Positions 16,500 through 24,639 of a stretch of DNA of 40,406 nt are shown here, in pieces; within the stretch, counting starts at the first letter, position 1, and the number at the start of each line of letters is the position of its first letter. A program made the translations under genes and the position numbers. The stretch lies in the NCBI RefSeq assembly GCF_020442045.1, contig NZ_JAGRLA010000110.1, positions 1 to 40,406 on the forward strand, read 5' to 3'. The DNA comes from Bauldia sp. GTDB lineage: Bacteria > Pseudomonadota > Alphaproteobacteria > Rhizobiales > Kaistiaceae. Under the pieces are notes generated by a model. That model worked only from the letters and a program-made list of their open reading frames with translations. It searched no databases and had not been told where the DNA came from.

Positions 16500-18116
16500 C
16501 TATGCCGGCTTGCCGCCGATCGCCGCCAGCGCCTCGGGCGTATCGACGTCGACCGCCACCGCCCGCCCCGTCTCGACCTCGACCACGGCGTCCCGATGGG
16601 CGCCAATGAGATGTCTCCCGCCGGTATCGCCCTCGACGGCGAGGAGGTCCGGAAACAGCCTCCTCGACCACAGAACCGGGTTCCCGCGCTTGCCCTGGAA
16701 TGTCGGCAACACAATCAATCCGCCACCGTCGGCATCAAAGGATTCGATAAGCCGGTCAATGGTTTGCGCGTCGACGCCGGGCATGTCGGCAAGCAGGATG
16801 ACAGCGCCGTCGATGTCGGGCGGCAGTGCTTCTATCCCGTGCCTCAGCGACGTCGACAGGCCGTCCGCATAGTCGGGATTGTGGACGAATTGCACATCGA
16901 GGCCGGCCAGCGCCGTCTCGACCTCGCCCGGACGGTGTCCCGTGACGACGACGACCGGTTCGGCCCGGCTCGACAGCGCCGCCTCCGTCGCAATCCGTAC
17001 CAGAGGCCGCCCATCGACCGTCGCAATCAGCTTGTTCGGTCCACCCATGCGCCGCGAGCGGCCGGCGGCGAGCACGACCGCCGCGATCCTCGGCGCGCTG
17101 CCGGCGCCGGCCATCGGCGCGTCTCCTCCCCGTGGCTGGGGCCGGGACACGATCTCCATCAGCAGGCCGCCGACCCCAAGTCCGGTTATGCTCCCGGATG
17201 TCGCTGGCACGTCCGCCAGCAAGCGATTGAGGACCCAGTCGAAACCATTCTCCTTCGGGCTCCGCGCGCATCCCGGCGCGCCGATCACCGGGACGTCGCC
17301 GATTTCGGCGAGCACGAGGAGGTTGCCCGGATCGACCGGCATCCCGAAATGCAGCACCCGGCCTCCGGCCGCCGTGATCCCGGCCGGCACGACATCCTCG
17401 ACATCGACCGTCGCCGAAGCACCGAAAACGATCGCCAGCTCGATGCCCTCGGCGGTCAGCTCCTTCAGCGCCGCCGCGATCGCTTCGGTCTCGTGCGGAA
17501 CACGGCGCTCTGTCGCGAGGCTCGCGCCGGCGAGCGACAGCCGATCCGCGAGCAGCCGTTTCGTCTTGTCCATGACCGACGGCTTGAGAGACGGCAGCGT
17601 CGTCGCGACGAGCCCCACCGTCCGGGCCCGGAAAGGCGCGACCCGAACCGCATCGGCGGCGATGGCGAGCGCATCGTCCAGCCGCGCCTTCGGCACCGCA
17701 AAGGGGATGATCTTGATCGTCGCCGCCATCCGCCCCGGATCGACGACGCTGTACTCATCGAGGGTCGCGACGGTGATCGCCGGATCGACGCGGTTGAGGC
17801 GGTCGATCGCGTCGCGGTCGACGACGAGCAAGCCGGCGGCCTCGGCATAGAGGTTCGATCGTCCGGTGAAGGGCGGATCGACCCGAAGCCCCGCGCCGGC
17901 GATTGCCGCCGCCAGCGACTGCGCGGCTGAATCCTCGTGCACGTCGTCAGCGCCGAGGCGTGCGACGATCACATCTTCGACCCCGGCATCGACGAGTTCG
18001 GCCACCATTTCGGCGCAGAGGATCGTTCCTTTCCGCATCATGCCGCCGCGATGTCTGACCGAGTGGGCGAGGATCGCCCCGACGGCTTCGGCAACAGGGA
18101 CGGGGCCGAATTTCAC
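16500..18116 (-). CDS. Molybdopterin-binding domain / MobA-like nucleotidyltransferase fusion
   Basis: This 538-residue protein joins two functions. Residues 1 to about 330 form a MoeA/MogA-like molybdopterin-binding region (KFGPVPVAEAVGAILAHS at the start, LAIVFGASATVD near 228-238, VIGAPGCARSPKENGFD near 277-293). Residues about 344-538 form an NTP-transferase domain with the signature VLAAGRSRRMGGPNKL (348-363) and LLADMP (441-446). The C-terminal part resembles the MocA/MobA enzymes that attach CMP or GMP to molybdopterin. CMP transfer (MCD cofactor) fits the XdhC/CoxDE neighbours. The 5' end overlaps the XdhC gene by four bases, showing tight coupling. The fusion recurs among alphaproteobacteria as far as I recall. 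Confidence 0.92.
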   Translation of the reverse strand: MKFGPVPVAEAVGAILAHSVRHRGGMMRKGTILCAEMVAELVDAGVEDVIVARLGADDVHEDSAAQSLAAAIAGAGLRVDPPFTGRSNLYAEAAGLLVVDRDAIDRLNRVDPAITVATLDEYSVVDPGRMAATIKIIPFAVPKARLDDALAIAADAVRVAPFRARTVGLVATTLPSLKPSVMDKTKRLLADRLSLAGASLATERRVPHETEAIAAALKELTAEGIELAIVFGASATVDVEDVVPAGITAAGGRVLHFGMPVDPGNLLVLAEIGDVPVIGAPGCARSPKENGFDWVLNRLLADVPATSGSITGLGVGGLLMEIVSRPQPRGGDAPMAGAGSAPRIAAVVLAAGRSRRMGGPNKLIATVDGRPLVRIATEAALSSRAEPVVVVTGHRPGEVETALAGLDVQFVHNPDYADGLSTSLRHGIEALPPDIDGAVILLADMPGVDAQTIDRLIESFDADGGGLIVLPTFQGKRGNPVLWSRRLFPDLLAVEGDTGGRHLIGAHRDAVVEVETGRAVAVDVDTPEALAAIGGKPA

Positions 18117-18820
18117 GCGACTGTCTCGCCCGCCATTCCGCGCCGGCGAAGGGCGCCGATCACCTCGGCCAGGATCGCCACGGCAATCTCAGCCGGGGAC
18201 CGGGCGCCGATTGCGAGGCCGATGGGCGCGTGGATCGTCTCCAGCGCGGCATCGTCCACGCCGGCGGCACGCAACCGCTCCAGACGCTTGCCGTGGGTCT
18301 TCCGACTGCCCAACGCGCCGACATAGAAGCATCCCGCGGCGAGCGCCGCGGTGAGCGCTCCGTCGTCGATCTTGGGGTCGTGGGTCAGCGCCGCCAAGGC
18401 GGTGAAGCGGTCGAGCCCGACCTTCGGAATCGCGACATCCGGCCACTCGGCGTAAAGCGGGACATCCGGGAACCGTTCCTCCGAGGCGAAGGCCGTGCGG
18501 GGATCAACGATCGACATGTCGAAACCGGCGATCCGCGCCATCGGCGCCAGCGCCTGGCTGATATGGACGGCGCCGACCACCACCAGCCGCGGCGGCGGCA
18601 CGCTGACGGTGAAGAAGAGATCGCCGCCCTCGGGCTGCCTGACCATGCCCGAGCCACCGGAGCGGAACCGCTTGCCCAACTCCTCTTCGAGGGGATCGCC
18701 GGCGTAGCCATCCTTCTCAAGGACCAGCCGCTCGTCGCCAGTCGTCACATCGGTGATCAGGATGGCGGCCTCGCGCGCATCGCGGGCCGTATTCAGTCGC
18801 TTCAACGTCTCGAGTTTCAT
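18113..18820 (-). CDS. XdhC family protein with Rossmann domain
   Basis: This 235-residue protein has an N-terminal XdhC/CoxI-like part (residues 1-80) and a C-terminal Rossmann-type XdhC domain. Marks are RLVVVGAVHISQALAPMA near 98-115, the FVGALGSRKTH-type motif here as YVGALGSRKTHGKR, and the APIGLAIGARSPAEIAVAILAE segment near the end. XdhC proteins bind the molybdenum cofactor and deliver its sulfurated form to xanthine dehydrogenase-like enzymes. The usual nucleotide loop GAGH is GAVH here. GAAGGCGAC precedes the start. It overlaps the nucleotidyltransferase fusion gene by four bases downstream. Confidence 0.9.
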   Translation of the reverse strand: MKLETLKRLNTARDAREAAILITDVTTGDERLVLEKDGYAGDPLEEELGKRFRSGGSGMVRQPEGGDLFFTVSVPPPRLVVVGAVHISQALAPMARIAGFDMSIVDPRTAFASEERFPDVPLYAEWPDVAIPKVGLDRFTALAALTHDPKIDDGALTAALAAGCFYVGALGSRKTHGKRLERLRAAGVDDAALETIHAPIGLAIGARSPAEIAVAILAEVIGALRRRGMAGETVA

Positions 18821-18880
18821 GTCGCCTTCAGCCGACCGGCCCGCCTCGGGCTCGTCCCTTTTCGCCTGATCGCCGGGACC

Positions 18881-19219
18881 CTAGTCCAGCTTCTCCACAT
18901 AGACCCGGATACGGCCGCCACAGGAAAGGCCGACCCGCCAGGCCGTCTCGTCGGCAACGCCGAATTCAAGCATTCGCGGCTTGCCGTCGGCAATGACGTC
19001 GACGGCTTCGGCAACGACCGCTCCTTCGACGCAACCACCCGAGACCGACCCTTCGAAGTTGCCTTCGGAATCGACGACGAGATGGCTGCCGACCGGCCGT
19101 GGCGCGGATCCCCAGGTCTCCATCACCGTCGCGATCGCCACGTCGCGCCCGCTGCCGCGCCACCCTTCGGCGGTCGCCAGCACGTCAAGTACCCGCTCCG
19201 ACGAGGTCACGGTTTCCAT
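18881..19219 (-). CDS. Small XdhC/CoxI-domain protein
   Basis: This 112-residue protein consists of the XdhC_CoxI domain alone. The diagnostic motifs are WGSAPRPVGSHLVV, GSVSGGCVEGAV and the LSCGGRIRVYVE ending, with conserved cysteines at the last two. It would act with the neighbouring 235-residue XdhC protein in loading the molybdenum cofactor. In many genomes the two regions are one polypeptide; here they are two genes 60 bases apart. GGAGG is seven bases from the ATG. The 70-base gap upstream suggests it remains in the same transcript as the VWA gene. Confidence 0.9.
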   Translation of the reverse strand: METVTSSERVLDVLATAEGWRGSGRDVAIATVMETWGSAPRPVGSHLVVDSEGNFEGSVSGGCVEGAVVAEAVDVIADGKPRMLEFGVADETAWRVGLSCGGRIRVYVEKLD

Positions 19220-19289
19220 AATCCGCCTCCATCAAGACAGCGATATTTCCATCTGAATATAACGACCCGACGCGAAACGCCAAGGCCGG

Positions 19290-20474
19290 TTAGGCGGCCC
19301 TCAGCCAGGTGCGCGGATCGGCGACCGGCGTGGACCCGCCGGACAACGCCCGGCAGATGTCCTCCACCGCTTCCAGCGAATGCACCGAACGCAGTTCGTC
19401 GACATGGGGCAGCATCGCCCTGATACCGCGGGCCTTCGCTTCGAAGCCCTCGAAACCGAGCAGCGGGTTCAGCCAGATCAGCCGCCGGCAGGAGCGGTGC
19501 AGGCGATCCATCTGGCGCGACAGATCCTCGACGCCGTCGCGCTCCAGGCCGTCGGTAACCAGCAGCACGATCGCCCCCTGCCCCAGCACCCGGCGCGACC
19601 AGTGCCGGTTGAAGTCCTCGAGCGTCGAGGCGATGCGCGTTCCGCCGGACCAGTCGGCAACCGAATCAGAACAGGCGGCAAGCGCCTCGTCGACGTCGCG
19701 GTGCCGGAGCTGGCGCGTCACGTTGGTAAGGCGCGTCCCGAACAGGAAGGCCGATACCCGCCGCTGCCGGCCAAGGACATGGGTGAAGTGGAGCAGGACC
19801 CGCGTATAGGGGCTCATCGACCCCGATATGTCGCAGAGCACGACGATCGGCGGATGCACCGGCCGCGACTGCCGATGGCGGAGCAGGATCATGTCGCCGC
19901 CGGAGCGGAGGCTCGAGCGAAGGGTCCGGCGCGGGTCGATCGTCCCGCTCGCCGCGGCCATCGCCCGCCGCGAGGCGACGCTGTCTTCCGGCAGCCGAAG
20001 GTCTTCGATCTGCCGCTCGGCGCGAACGATCTCGGCCGCGTCCATCTGTGCGAAATCGCGGCGGCGGAGCGCCTCCATCTCCGACACCGTCAGCCGCGCA
20101 TCGATCTCGACTTCGGTCCGTTTCTCGGCGCCGGTCTTGTCCATGCCGCCAAGCATCGCTTCGGCGATGCGGCGGGCGGCCGGTGGCGAAGCATCCTTGC
20201 GATCCTCGTCACCGCCGCCTGCCGGAGATCCTTCGTGGTGCGGCCATCGCGTCCGCCAGAACAGCCAGAAGGCCTGGTCGAAGATCGGGTGATGATCGTG
20301 ACGGCTGACGAAGATCGCATGCAGGGTCCAGTAGAAATCGTCGCGGGACGTGAACCCGGCGATCTCGACGGCCCTGATCGCATCGACGACGGCGGCCGGC
20401 CCGACCGGCAATCCGGCGCGACGCAGCGCGCGGGCGAAATGGACAATGTTCCCGGCGAGCCGTCCGGTGGTCAT
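19290..20474 (-). CDS. VWA domain protein, CoxE-like
   Basis: This 394-residue protein is of the CoxE type. A helical N-terminal region (FARALRRAGLPVGPAAVVDAI) is followed by a charged linker (residues 80-170) and a C-terminal von Willebrand A domain. The metal-ion-dependent adhesion site D215-I-S217-G-S219 is intact (VVLCDISGSMSPY). CoxE works with the MoxR ATPase CoxD in maturing molybdenum hydroxylases such as CO dehydrogenase. It overlaps the upstream MoxR gene by four bases, which is the expected pairing of a MoxR AAA+ ATPase with its VWA partner. Confidence 0.92.
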   Translation of the reverse strand: MTTGRLAGNIVHFARALRRAGLPVGPAAVVDAIRAVEIAGFTSRDDFYWTLHAIFVSRHDHHPIFDQAFWLFWRTRWPHHEGSPAGGGDEDRKDASPPAARRIAEAMLGGMDKTGAEKRTEVEIDARLTVSEMEALRRRDFAQMDAAEIVRAERQIEDLRLPEDSVASRRAMAAASGTIDPRRTLRSSLRSGGDMILLRHRQSRPVHPPIVVLCDISGSMSPYTRVLLHFTHVLGRQRRVSAFLFGTRLTNVTRQLRHRDVDEALAACSDSVADWSGGTRIASTLEDFNRHWSRRVLGQGAIVLLVTDGLERDGVEDLSRQMDRLHRSCRRLIWLNPLLGFEGFEAKARGIRAMLPHVDELRSVHSLEAVEDICRALSGGSTPVADPRTWLRAA

Positions 20475-21379
20475 TCGGCGGCGTCCGCCCTCACCTCGGT
20501 GAGCAGCGCCTCGGCCCGCTTTGCATCGATCCCGCCAATGTCGTCCTGATACTTGAGCAGCACACCGAGCGTCTCGGCGATCGTCTCCGGATCGAGGGAC
20601 TTGCGGTCAAGCTCGGTCAGCGCGGTCGCCCAGTCGAGCGTCTCGGCGACGCCGGGATTCTTGAACAGCTCCTCCTTGCGCAGGCGCTGGACGAAGGCGA
20701 CGATCTCCTTCGACAGCCGCCGATCGGCGGCCGGAACCCGGGTGGTGACGATCTCCAGCTCGCGGGCGAAGTCCGGGTAGTCGATCCAGTGATAGAGGCA
20801 CCGGCGCTTCAGCGCATCGTGGATCTCGCGCGTCCGGTTCGTGGTGACGATGACGATCGGCGGCTGCTCGGCACGGATGGTACCAAGCTCGGGGATCGTC
20901 ACCTGGTTGTCGGCGAGGATCTCGAGCAGGTAGGCCTCGAAGGCCTCGTCGGCGCGGTCGAGCTCATCGATCAGCAGGATCGGCGGGCCGGCCGGATCGG
21001 GATAGAGCGCCTGGAGCAGAGGCCGGCGGATCAGGAAGCGCTCGGAGAAGACGTCCTCGACCAGGTGTTCGCGGTCGATGTCGCCGGTCGCCTCCGCTGC
21101 ACGGATCTCGATCATCTGCGCGGCGTAATTCCACTCGTAGACGGCGCTCGCCGTATCGAGGCCCTCGTAGCACTGGAGCCGGATCAGCCTGCGTCCCAGC
21201 CGGTCGGAAAGCACCTTGGCGATCTCGGTCTTGCCGACCCCGGCCTCGCCCTCGAGGAACAGCGGCCGCCCCATCTTGAGCGACAGGAAGAGAACGGTGG
21301 CGAGCGCGCGATCGGGCACGTAGCCGCCGTCGCGCAGAAGCGCCAATGTGGCATCGATATCGGTCGGAAGATCGCTCAT
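20471..21379 (-). CDS. MoxR family AAA+ ATPase, CoxD-like
   Basis: This 302-residue cytosolic ATPase has Walker A GEAGVGKT at 44-51, Walker B ILLIDE at 134-139, a sensor-1 TTN at 179-181 and candidate arginine fingers in LKRRCLYHWID. CYEGLDTASAVYEWNY (70-85) is typical of the CoxD branch. It is expected to remodel a molybdenum hydroxylase together with the VWA protein. The start is MSDLPTDID at 21379. The same frame stays open for about 100 further codons upstream, but these are shadow sequence opposite the small Cys-containing gene. No strong ribosome-binding site is visible. Confidence 0.92.
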   Translation of the reverse strand: MSDLPTDIDATLALLRDGGYVPDRALATVLFLSLKMGRPLFLEGEAGVGKTEIAKVLSDRLGRRLIRLQCYEGLDTASAVYEWNYAAQMIEIRAAEATGDIDREHLVEDVFSERFLIRRPLLQALYPDPAGPPILLIDELDRADEAFEAYLLEILADNQVTIPELGTIRAEQPPIVIVTTNRTREIHDALKRRCLYHWIDYPDFARELEIVTTRVPAADRRLSKEIVAFVQRLRKEELFKNPGVAETLDWATALTELDRKSLDPETIAETLGVLLKYQDDIGGIDAKRAEALLTEVRADAAE

Positions 21380-21441
21380 TGTCGGATTTTCGCTGGAGGG
21401 AGCCTGCTCTCTAGCACACCCCGCCGAGGCAGCGAAACGAC

Positions 21442-21609
21442 CTATGCCCGCACCGCCCGCAGCTCCCGATCGGCGAAGAGCCGGCGGCGATGATCCGAGA
21501 ATTTCTCGCCCTCGACCCGTTCGGTCCTGAACCCGTTCACCTTCCACGGCTTGCACAACAGACAACCGCAGCGGCTGCTCTTCGCCTTCTTCCGCTTGTG
21601 ATGAGCCAT
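21442..21609 (-). CDS. Small basic protein with a CxCxxC cluster
   Basis: This 55-residue protein starts MAHHKRKKAKSSRCGCLLCK and continues with WKVNGF and a charged tail (FSDHRRRLFADRELRA). Three cysteines at 14, 16 and 19 and the very basic N-terminus suggest metal or nucleic-acid binding. Short proteins that begin MAHHKR...GCLLCKP are common in Rhizobiales, as I recall, with no known function. GGGAG lies seven bases before the ATG. It sits between the ETF-ubiquinone oxidoreductase gene and the moxR gene on the same strand, 62 bases from the latter. Confidence 0.75.
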   Translation of the reverse strand: MAHHKRKKAKSSRCGCLLCKPWKVNGFRTERVEGEKFSDHRRRLFADRELRAVRA

Positions 21610-21675
21610 GGCGGCGATCTCCCGAGGGCCGGTCACCATACCAGGGTTGGCGACATATCTGCGATGACCCGAAAG

Positions 21676-23334
21676 TCACATCCCTCGATAATTCGGCCCG
21701 CCGCCACCTTCCGGCGGTACCCAGTCGATGTTCTGATTAGGGTCCTTGATGTCGCAGGTCTTGCAATGAATACAATTTGTTGCGTTGATCTGATAACGCA
21801 GCGATTCACCTTCTCCGACCCATTCATAGACACCGGCCGGACAGTAGAGCGCCGACGGCCCGCCGAAAACGTCATGCTCGGACGCCTTCTGGAGCGCCAT
21901 GTCGCGGACCCGGAGATGCGGCGGCTGGTCCTCGTCGTGGCTGACGCCCGCGACGAAGATGGATGACGCGCGATCGAAGGTCCGCGTCCCGTCCGGCCTG
22001 GCATAGTCAAGCGCCTTCTCCTTTGCCGCGGGATGGGTCGCTGCATGGTCGGGCTTGCCGTGTCCCATCGTACCGAAGAGCGAGAAGCCGATCGTGTTCA
22101 GCCACATGTCGAGCCCGCCGAGCGCGATGCCGCCCAGCGTGCCGAGCTTCGACCACAGCGGCTTGACGTTGCGCACCGGGCGGAGATCGCGGCCGATCGC
22201 CGAGCCTCGCCATGCTTCCTCGTAGGCGGTCAATTCGTCATTCGTCCGGCCGTCGGCAATCGACGCCGCAGCGTACTCGGCCGCGAGAATGCCGGAGTGG
22301 ATCGCGTTGTGGCTGCCCTTGATCCGCGGCACGTTGACGAAGCCGGCGGCGCAGCCGAGCAGCGCCCCGCCGGGAAAGGCCAGCTTCGGCACCGACTGCC
22401 AACCGCCCTCGGTGATCGCCCGCGCGCCATAGGAAAGGCGCTCGCCGCCGGCAAGCACCGACTGGATGGCGGGATGGGTCTTGAACTGCTGGAAGACGCC
22501 GAAGGGCGAGAGATGCGGGTTGGTGTAGTTGAGGTGGACGACGAAGCCGATCGCCACCAGGTCGTCGCCGTAGTGGTAGAGGAACGACCCGCCGCCGGTC
22601 CGGTTGTCGAGCGGCCAGCCGAAGGAGTGCTGGACCAGCCCCGGCCGGTGGTTCTCCGGCGGCACCCGCCAGAGCTCCTTGATGCCGAGCCCGTATTTCT
22701 GCGGCTCGCGATCCGTGTCGAGGCCGAAGCGGGCAATGAGCTGCTTGGCAAGAGACCCACGCGCGCCTTCCGCGATCAGGGTATATTTCGCCCGCAGCTC
22801 CATGCCGCGCTCGAAGGTCGGCCCGGGCGAGCCGTCCCGGCGGATCCCCATGTCACCGGTCGCGACGCCGACCACGGCGCCATCCTCGCCGGTCAGGATT
22901 TCGGTCGCCGCGAATCCGGGAAAGATTTCCACGCCGGCGGCCTCCGCCTTCTCGGCGAGCCAGCGGCACACGTCGCCGAGCGAGGCGATGTAGTTGCCGT
23001 GATTGTTCATCAGCGGCGGCATCAGCCAGTTGGGGAGGCGGACCGCGCCCGCCGGCCCCATCCACAGGAAGCGGTCGGCGGAAACCGGCTGCGTGAGCGG
23101 GTGATCCTCCTCCCGCCAGCCCGGCAGCAGCGCGTCGAGCCCGGTCGGATCGATCACCGCCCCGGACAGGATATGGGCGCCGACCTCGGAGCCCTTTTCG
23201 AGCACGACGACAGACAGATCCGGTGCCACCTGCTTCAACCGGATCGCGGCGGCGAGCCCGGCGGGTCCGGCGCCGACGATAACCACGTCGAAATCCATCG
23301 ACTCGCGTGGCGGAAGATCGCGTTCCTCATTCAT
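21676..23334 (-). CDS. Electron transfer flavoprotein-ubiquinone oxidoreductase
   Basis: This 552-residue inner-membrane-associated flavoprotein passes electrons from ETF, reduced by acyl-CoA and other dehydrogenases, to ubiquinone. An FAD-binding GxGxxG loop is at 21-26 (IVGAGPAGLAAAIRL). The ETF-QO-specific central region includes YGLGIKELWRVPPENHRPG and YHYGDDLVAIGFVVHLNYTN. The C-terminal 4Fe-4S domain carries CPAGVYEW and NCIHCKTCDIKDP. The start MNEERDLPP at 23334 was chosen because the long upstream extension in this frame is antisense to the tartrate dehydrogenase gene. The gene is divergent from that dehydrogenase with 99 bases between them. Confidence 0.96.
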   Translation of the reverse strand: MNEERDLPPRESMDFDVVIVGAGPAGLAAAIRLKQVAPDLSVVVLEKGSEVGAHILSGAVIDPTGLDALLPGWREEDHPLTQPVSADRFLWMGPAGAVRLPNWLMPPLMNNHGNYIASLGDVCRWLAEKAEAAGVEIFPGFAATEILTGEDGAVVGVATGDMGIRRDGSPGPTFERGMELRAKYTLIAEGARGSLAKQLIARFGLDTDREPQKYGLGIKELWRVPPENHRPGLVQHSFGWPLDNRTGGGSFLYHYGDDLVAIGFVVHLNYTNPHLSPFGVFQQFKTHPAIQSVLAGGERLSYGARAITEGGWQSVPKLAFPGGALLGCAAGFVNVPRIKGSHNAIHSGILAAEYAAASIADGRTNDELTAYEEAWRGSAIGRDLRPVRNVKPLWSKLGTLGGIALGGLDMWLNTIGFSLFGTMGHGKPDHAATHPAAKEKALDYARPDGTRTFDRASSIFVAGVSHDEDQPPHLRVRDMALQKASEHDVFGGPSALYCPAGVYEWVGEGESLRYQINATNCIHCKTCDIKDPNQNIDWVPPEGGGGPNYRGM

Positions 23335-23381
23335 GCCTGTCGTCTTGTCACGAGGCTGGCCGAAATGCCAGTAAGCAAGCC

Positions 23382-23396
23382 TTGAAAAACGTTCAA
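23382..23396. promoter_or_regulatory. Inverted repeat TTGAA-N5-TTCAA between divergent genes
   Basis: A small dyad lies in the 99-base divergent gap between the ETF-ubiquinone oxidoreductase and the dehydrogenase genes. It could be an operator for either gene. It is short enough to be chance. Confidence 0.2.
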
Positions 23397-23433
23397 AACG
23401 GCCTCGTGGCCGGACAAAAGGGAGGAGCGGCTC

Positions 23434-24510
23434 GTGCGCCGATACAGGATCGCAGCCATTCCCGGCGACGGCATCGGGACGGAGGTCGTCCCGGCCGGCC
23501 TGCGAGTGCTCGAGGCGCTCGCCCGGCGCGCCGGCGATTTCGAGGTCAGCGCGACGACCCTGCCATGGGGATCGGACCACTACCGCCGGACCGGCAAGAT
23601 GATGCCCGATGACGGGCTCGACCGGATTCGCGACGTCGACGCCATCCTGTTCGGCGCGGTCGGCGATCCCGGGGTCCCGGACGACGTGACGCTCTGGGGC
23701 CTGCGCCTCAAGATCTGCCAGGGCTTCGACCAGTATGCCAACGTCCGGCCAACCCGCATCCTGCCCGGTCTCGTCAGTCCCCTCGCCGGCATCGGGCCGG
23801 ACGACCTCGACTGGGTCATCGTCCGCGAGAACAGCGAGGGCGAATATTCCGGCGTCGGCGGCCGGACCCATCGCGGCCAGCCCGGGGAAGTCGGCACCGA
23901 GGTGGCGATGTTCACCCGCCACGGTGTCGCGCGGATCATGCGCTTCGCCTTCGAGCTGGCGCGCTCCCGGCCACGGAAGCAGCTGACGATCGTCACCAAG
24001 TCGAACGCCCAGCGGCACGGCATGGTGCTGTGGGACGAGGTCGCGGCGGAGGTCGCCGCCTCCTATCCCGACGTCACCAGCGACAGGATGCTGGTCGACG
24101 CGATGACGGTGCGCATGGTGCGCGACCCGAAAAGCATCGACGTGGTCGTCGCAACCAACCTCCATGCCGACATCCTCAGCGACCTCGCCGCCGCGCTCGC
24201 GGGAAGCATCGGCATCGCGCCGACCGCCAATCTCGATCCGGACAGGCGGTATCCGTCGATGTTCGAGCCGATCCACGGCGCCGCCTTCGACATTGCCGGC
24301 AAGGGCATCGCCAACCCGCTCGGCACCTTCTGGAGCATGGTGATGATGCTCGACCACCTCGGCGAGCCGACCGCCGCGGAGCGGCTGATGCAGGCAATCG
24401 AGGCGGTCACCCGTGCCGGTGACACGCTGCCGGTCGATGTCGGAGGAAGCGCGACGACGGAACAGGTCACTGACGCGGTCATCAACGCGATCCGTGGCTC
24501 AAATGCCTGA
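23434..24510 (+). CDS. Tartrate dehydrogenase-like beta-decarboxylating dehydrogenase
   Basis: This 358-residue protein belongs to the isocitrate/isopropylmalate dehydrogenase superfamily and most resembles tartrate dehydrogenase/decarboxylase. Features are AAIPGDGIGTEVVPAGL, LPWGSDHYRRTGKMMPDDG, the substrate-binding VRENSEGEYSGVGGR, the catalytic lysine in TIVTKSNAQRHG, the metal-binding aspartates in HADILSDLAAAL, and EPIHGAAFDIAGKG for NAD. The WGSDHY and GFDQYANVRPTR segments favour tartrate/D-malate over isopropylmalate. The start is GTG 23434 with GGAGGAG seven bases upstream. It stands alone; a hairpin follows the stop. Confidence 0.88.
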   Translation: MRRYRIAAIPGDGIGTEVVPAGLRVLEALARRAGDFEVSATTLPWGSDHYRRTGKMMPDDGLDRIRDVDAILFGAVGDPGVPDDVTLWGLRLKICQGFDQYANVRPTRILPGLVSPLAGIGPDDLDWVIVRENSEGEYSGVGGRTHRGQPGEVGTEVAMFTRHGVARIMRFAFELARSRPRKQLTIVTKSNAQRHGMVLWDEVAAEVAASYPDVTSDRMLVDAMTVRMVRDPKSIDVVVATNLHADILSDLAAALAGSIGIAPTANLDPDRRYPSMFEPIHGAAFDIAGKGIANPLGTFWSMVMMLDHLGEPTAAERLMQAIEAVTRAGDTLPVDVGGSATTEQVTDAVINAIRGSNA

Positions 24511-24518
24511 ATTCCGGC

Positions 24519-24540
24519 GATCGGCGCCGATCATGTTTTG
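24519..24540 (+). terminator. Candidate terminator after the dehydrogenase gene
   Basis: The 14-base palindrome GATCGGCGCCGATC (24519-24532) begins eight bases after the stop and is followed by ATGTTTTG. A short GC-rich stem and a short T-run make intrinsic termination plausible. Confidence 0.4.
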
Positions 24541-24639
24541 CGGCCTGATAACGTTCTGGATGCCATTTCCTTCCGCGACAGCTAGCCAGGCTCTAAGGTT
24601 GGCCCCTTCGCATGGCGGATTTCGCAGGGAGGCAGGCAG

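Noticed and set aside
23335..24357. Extension of ETF-ubiquinone oxidoreductase by 341 codons
   Set aside because: It is antisense to the tartrate dehydrogenase-like gene. The protein is complete from MNEERD at 23334.
23434..24510. Isopropylmalate dehydrogenase (leuB) as the name
   Set aside because: WGSDHY and the VRENSEGEYSGVGGR context fit the tartrate/malate branch, and no leucine genes are near.
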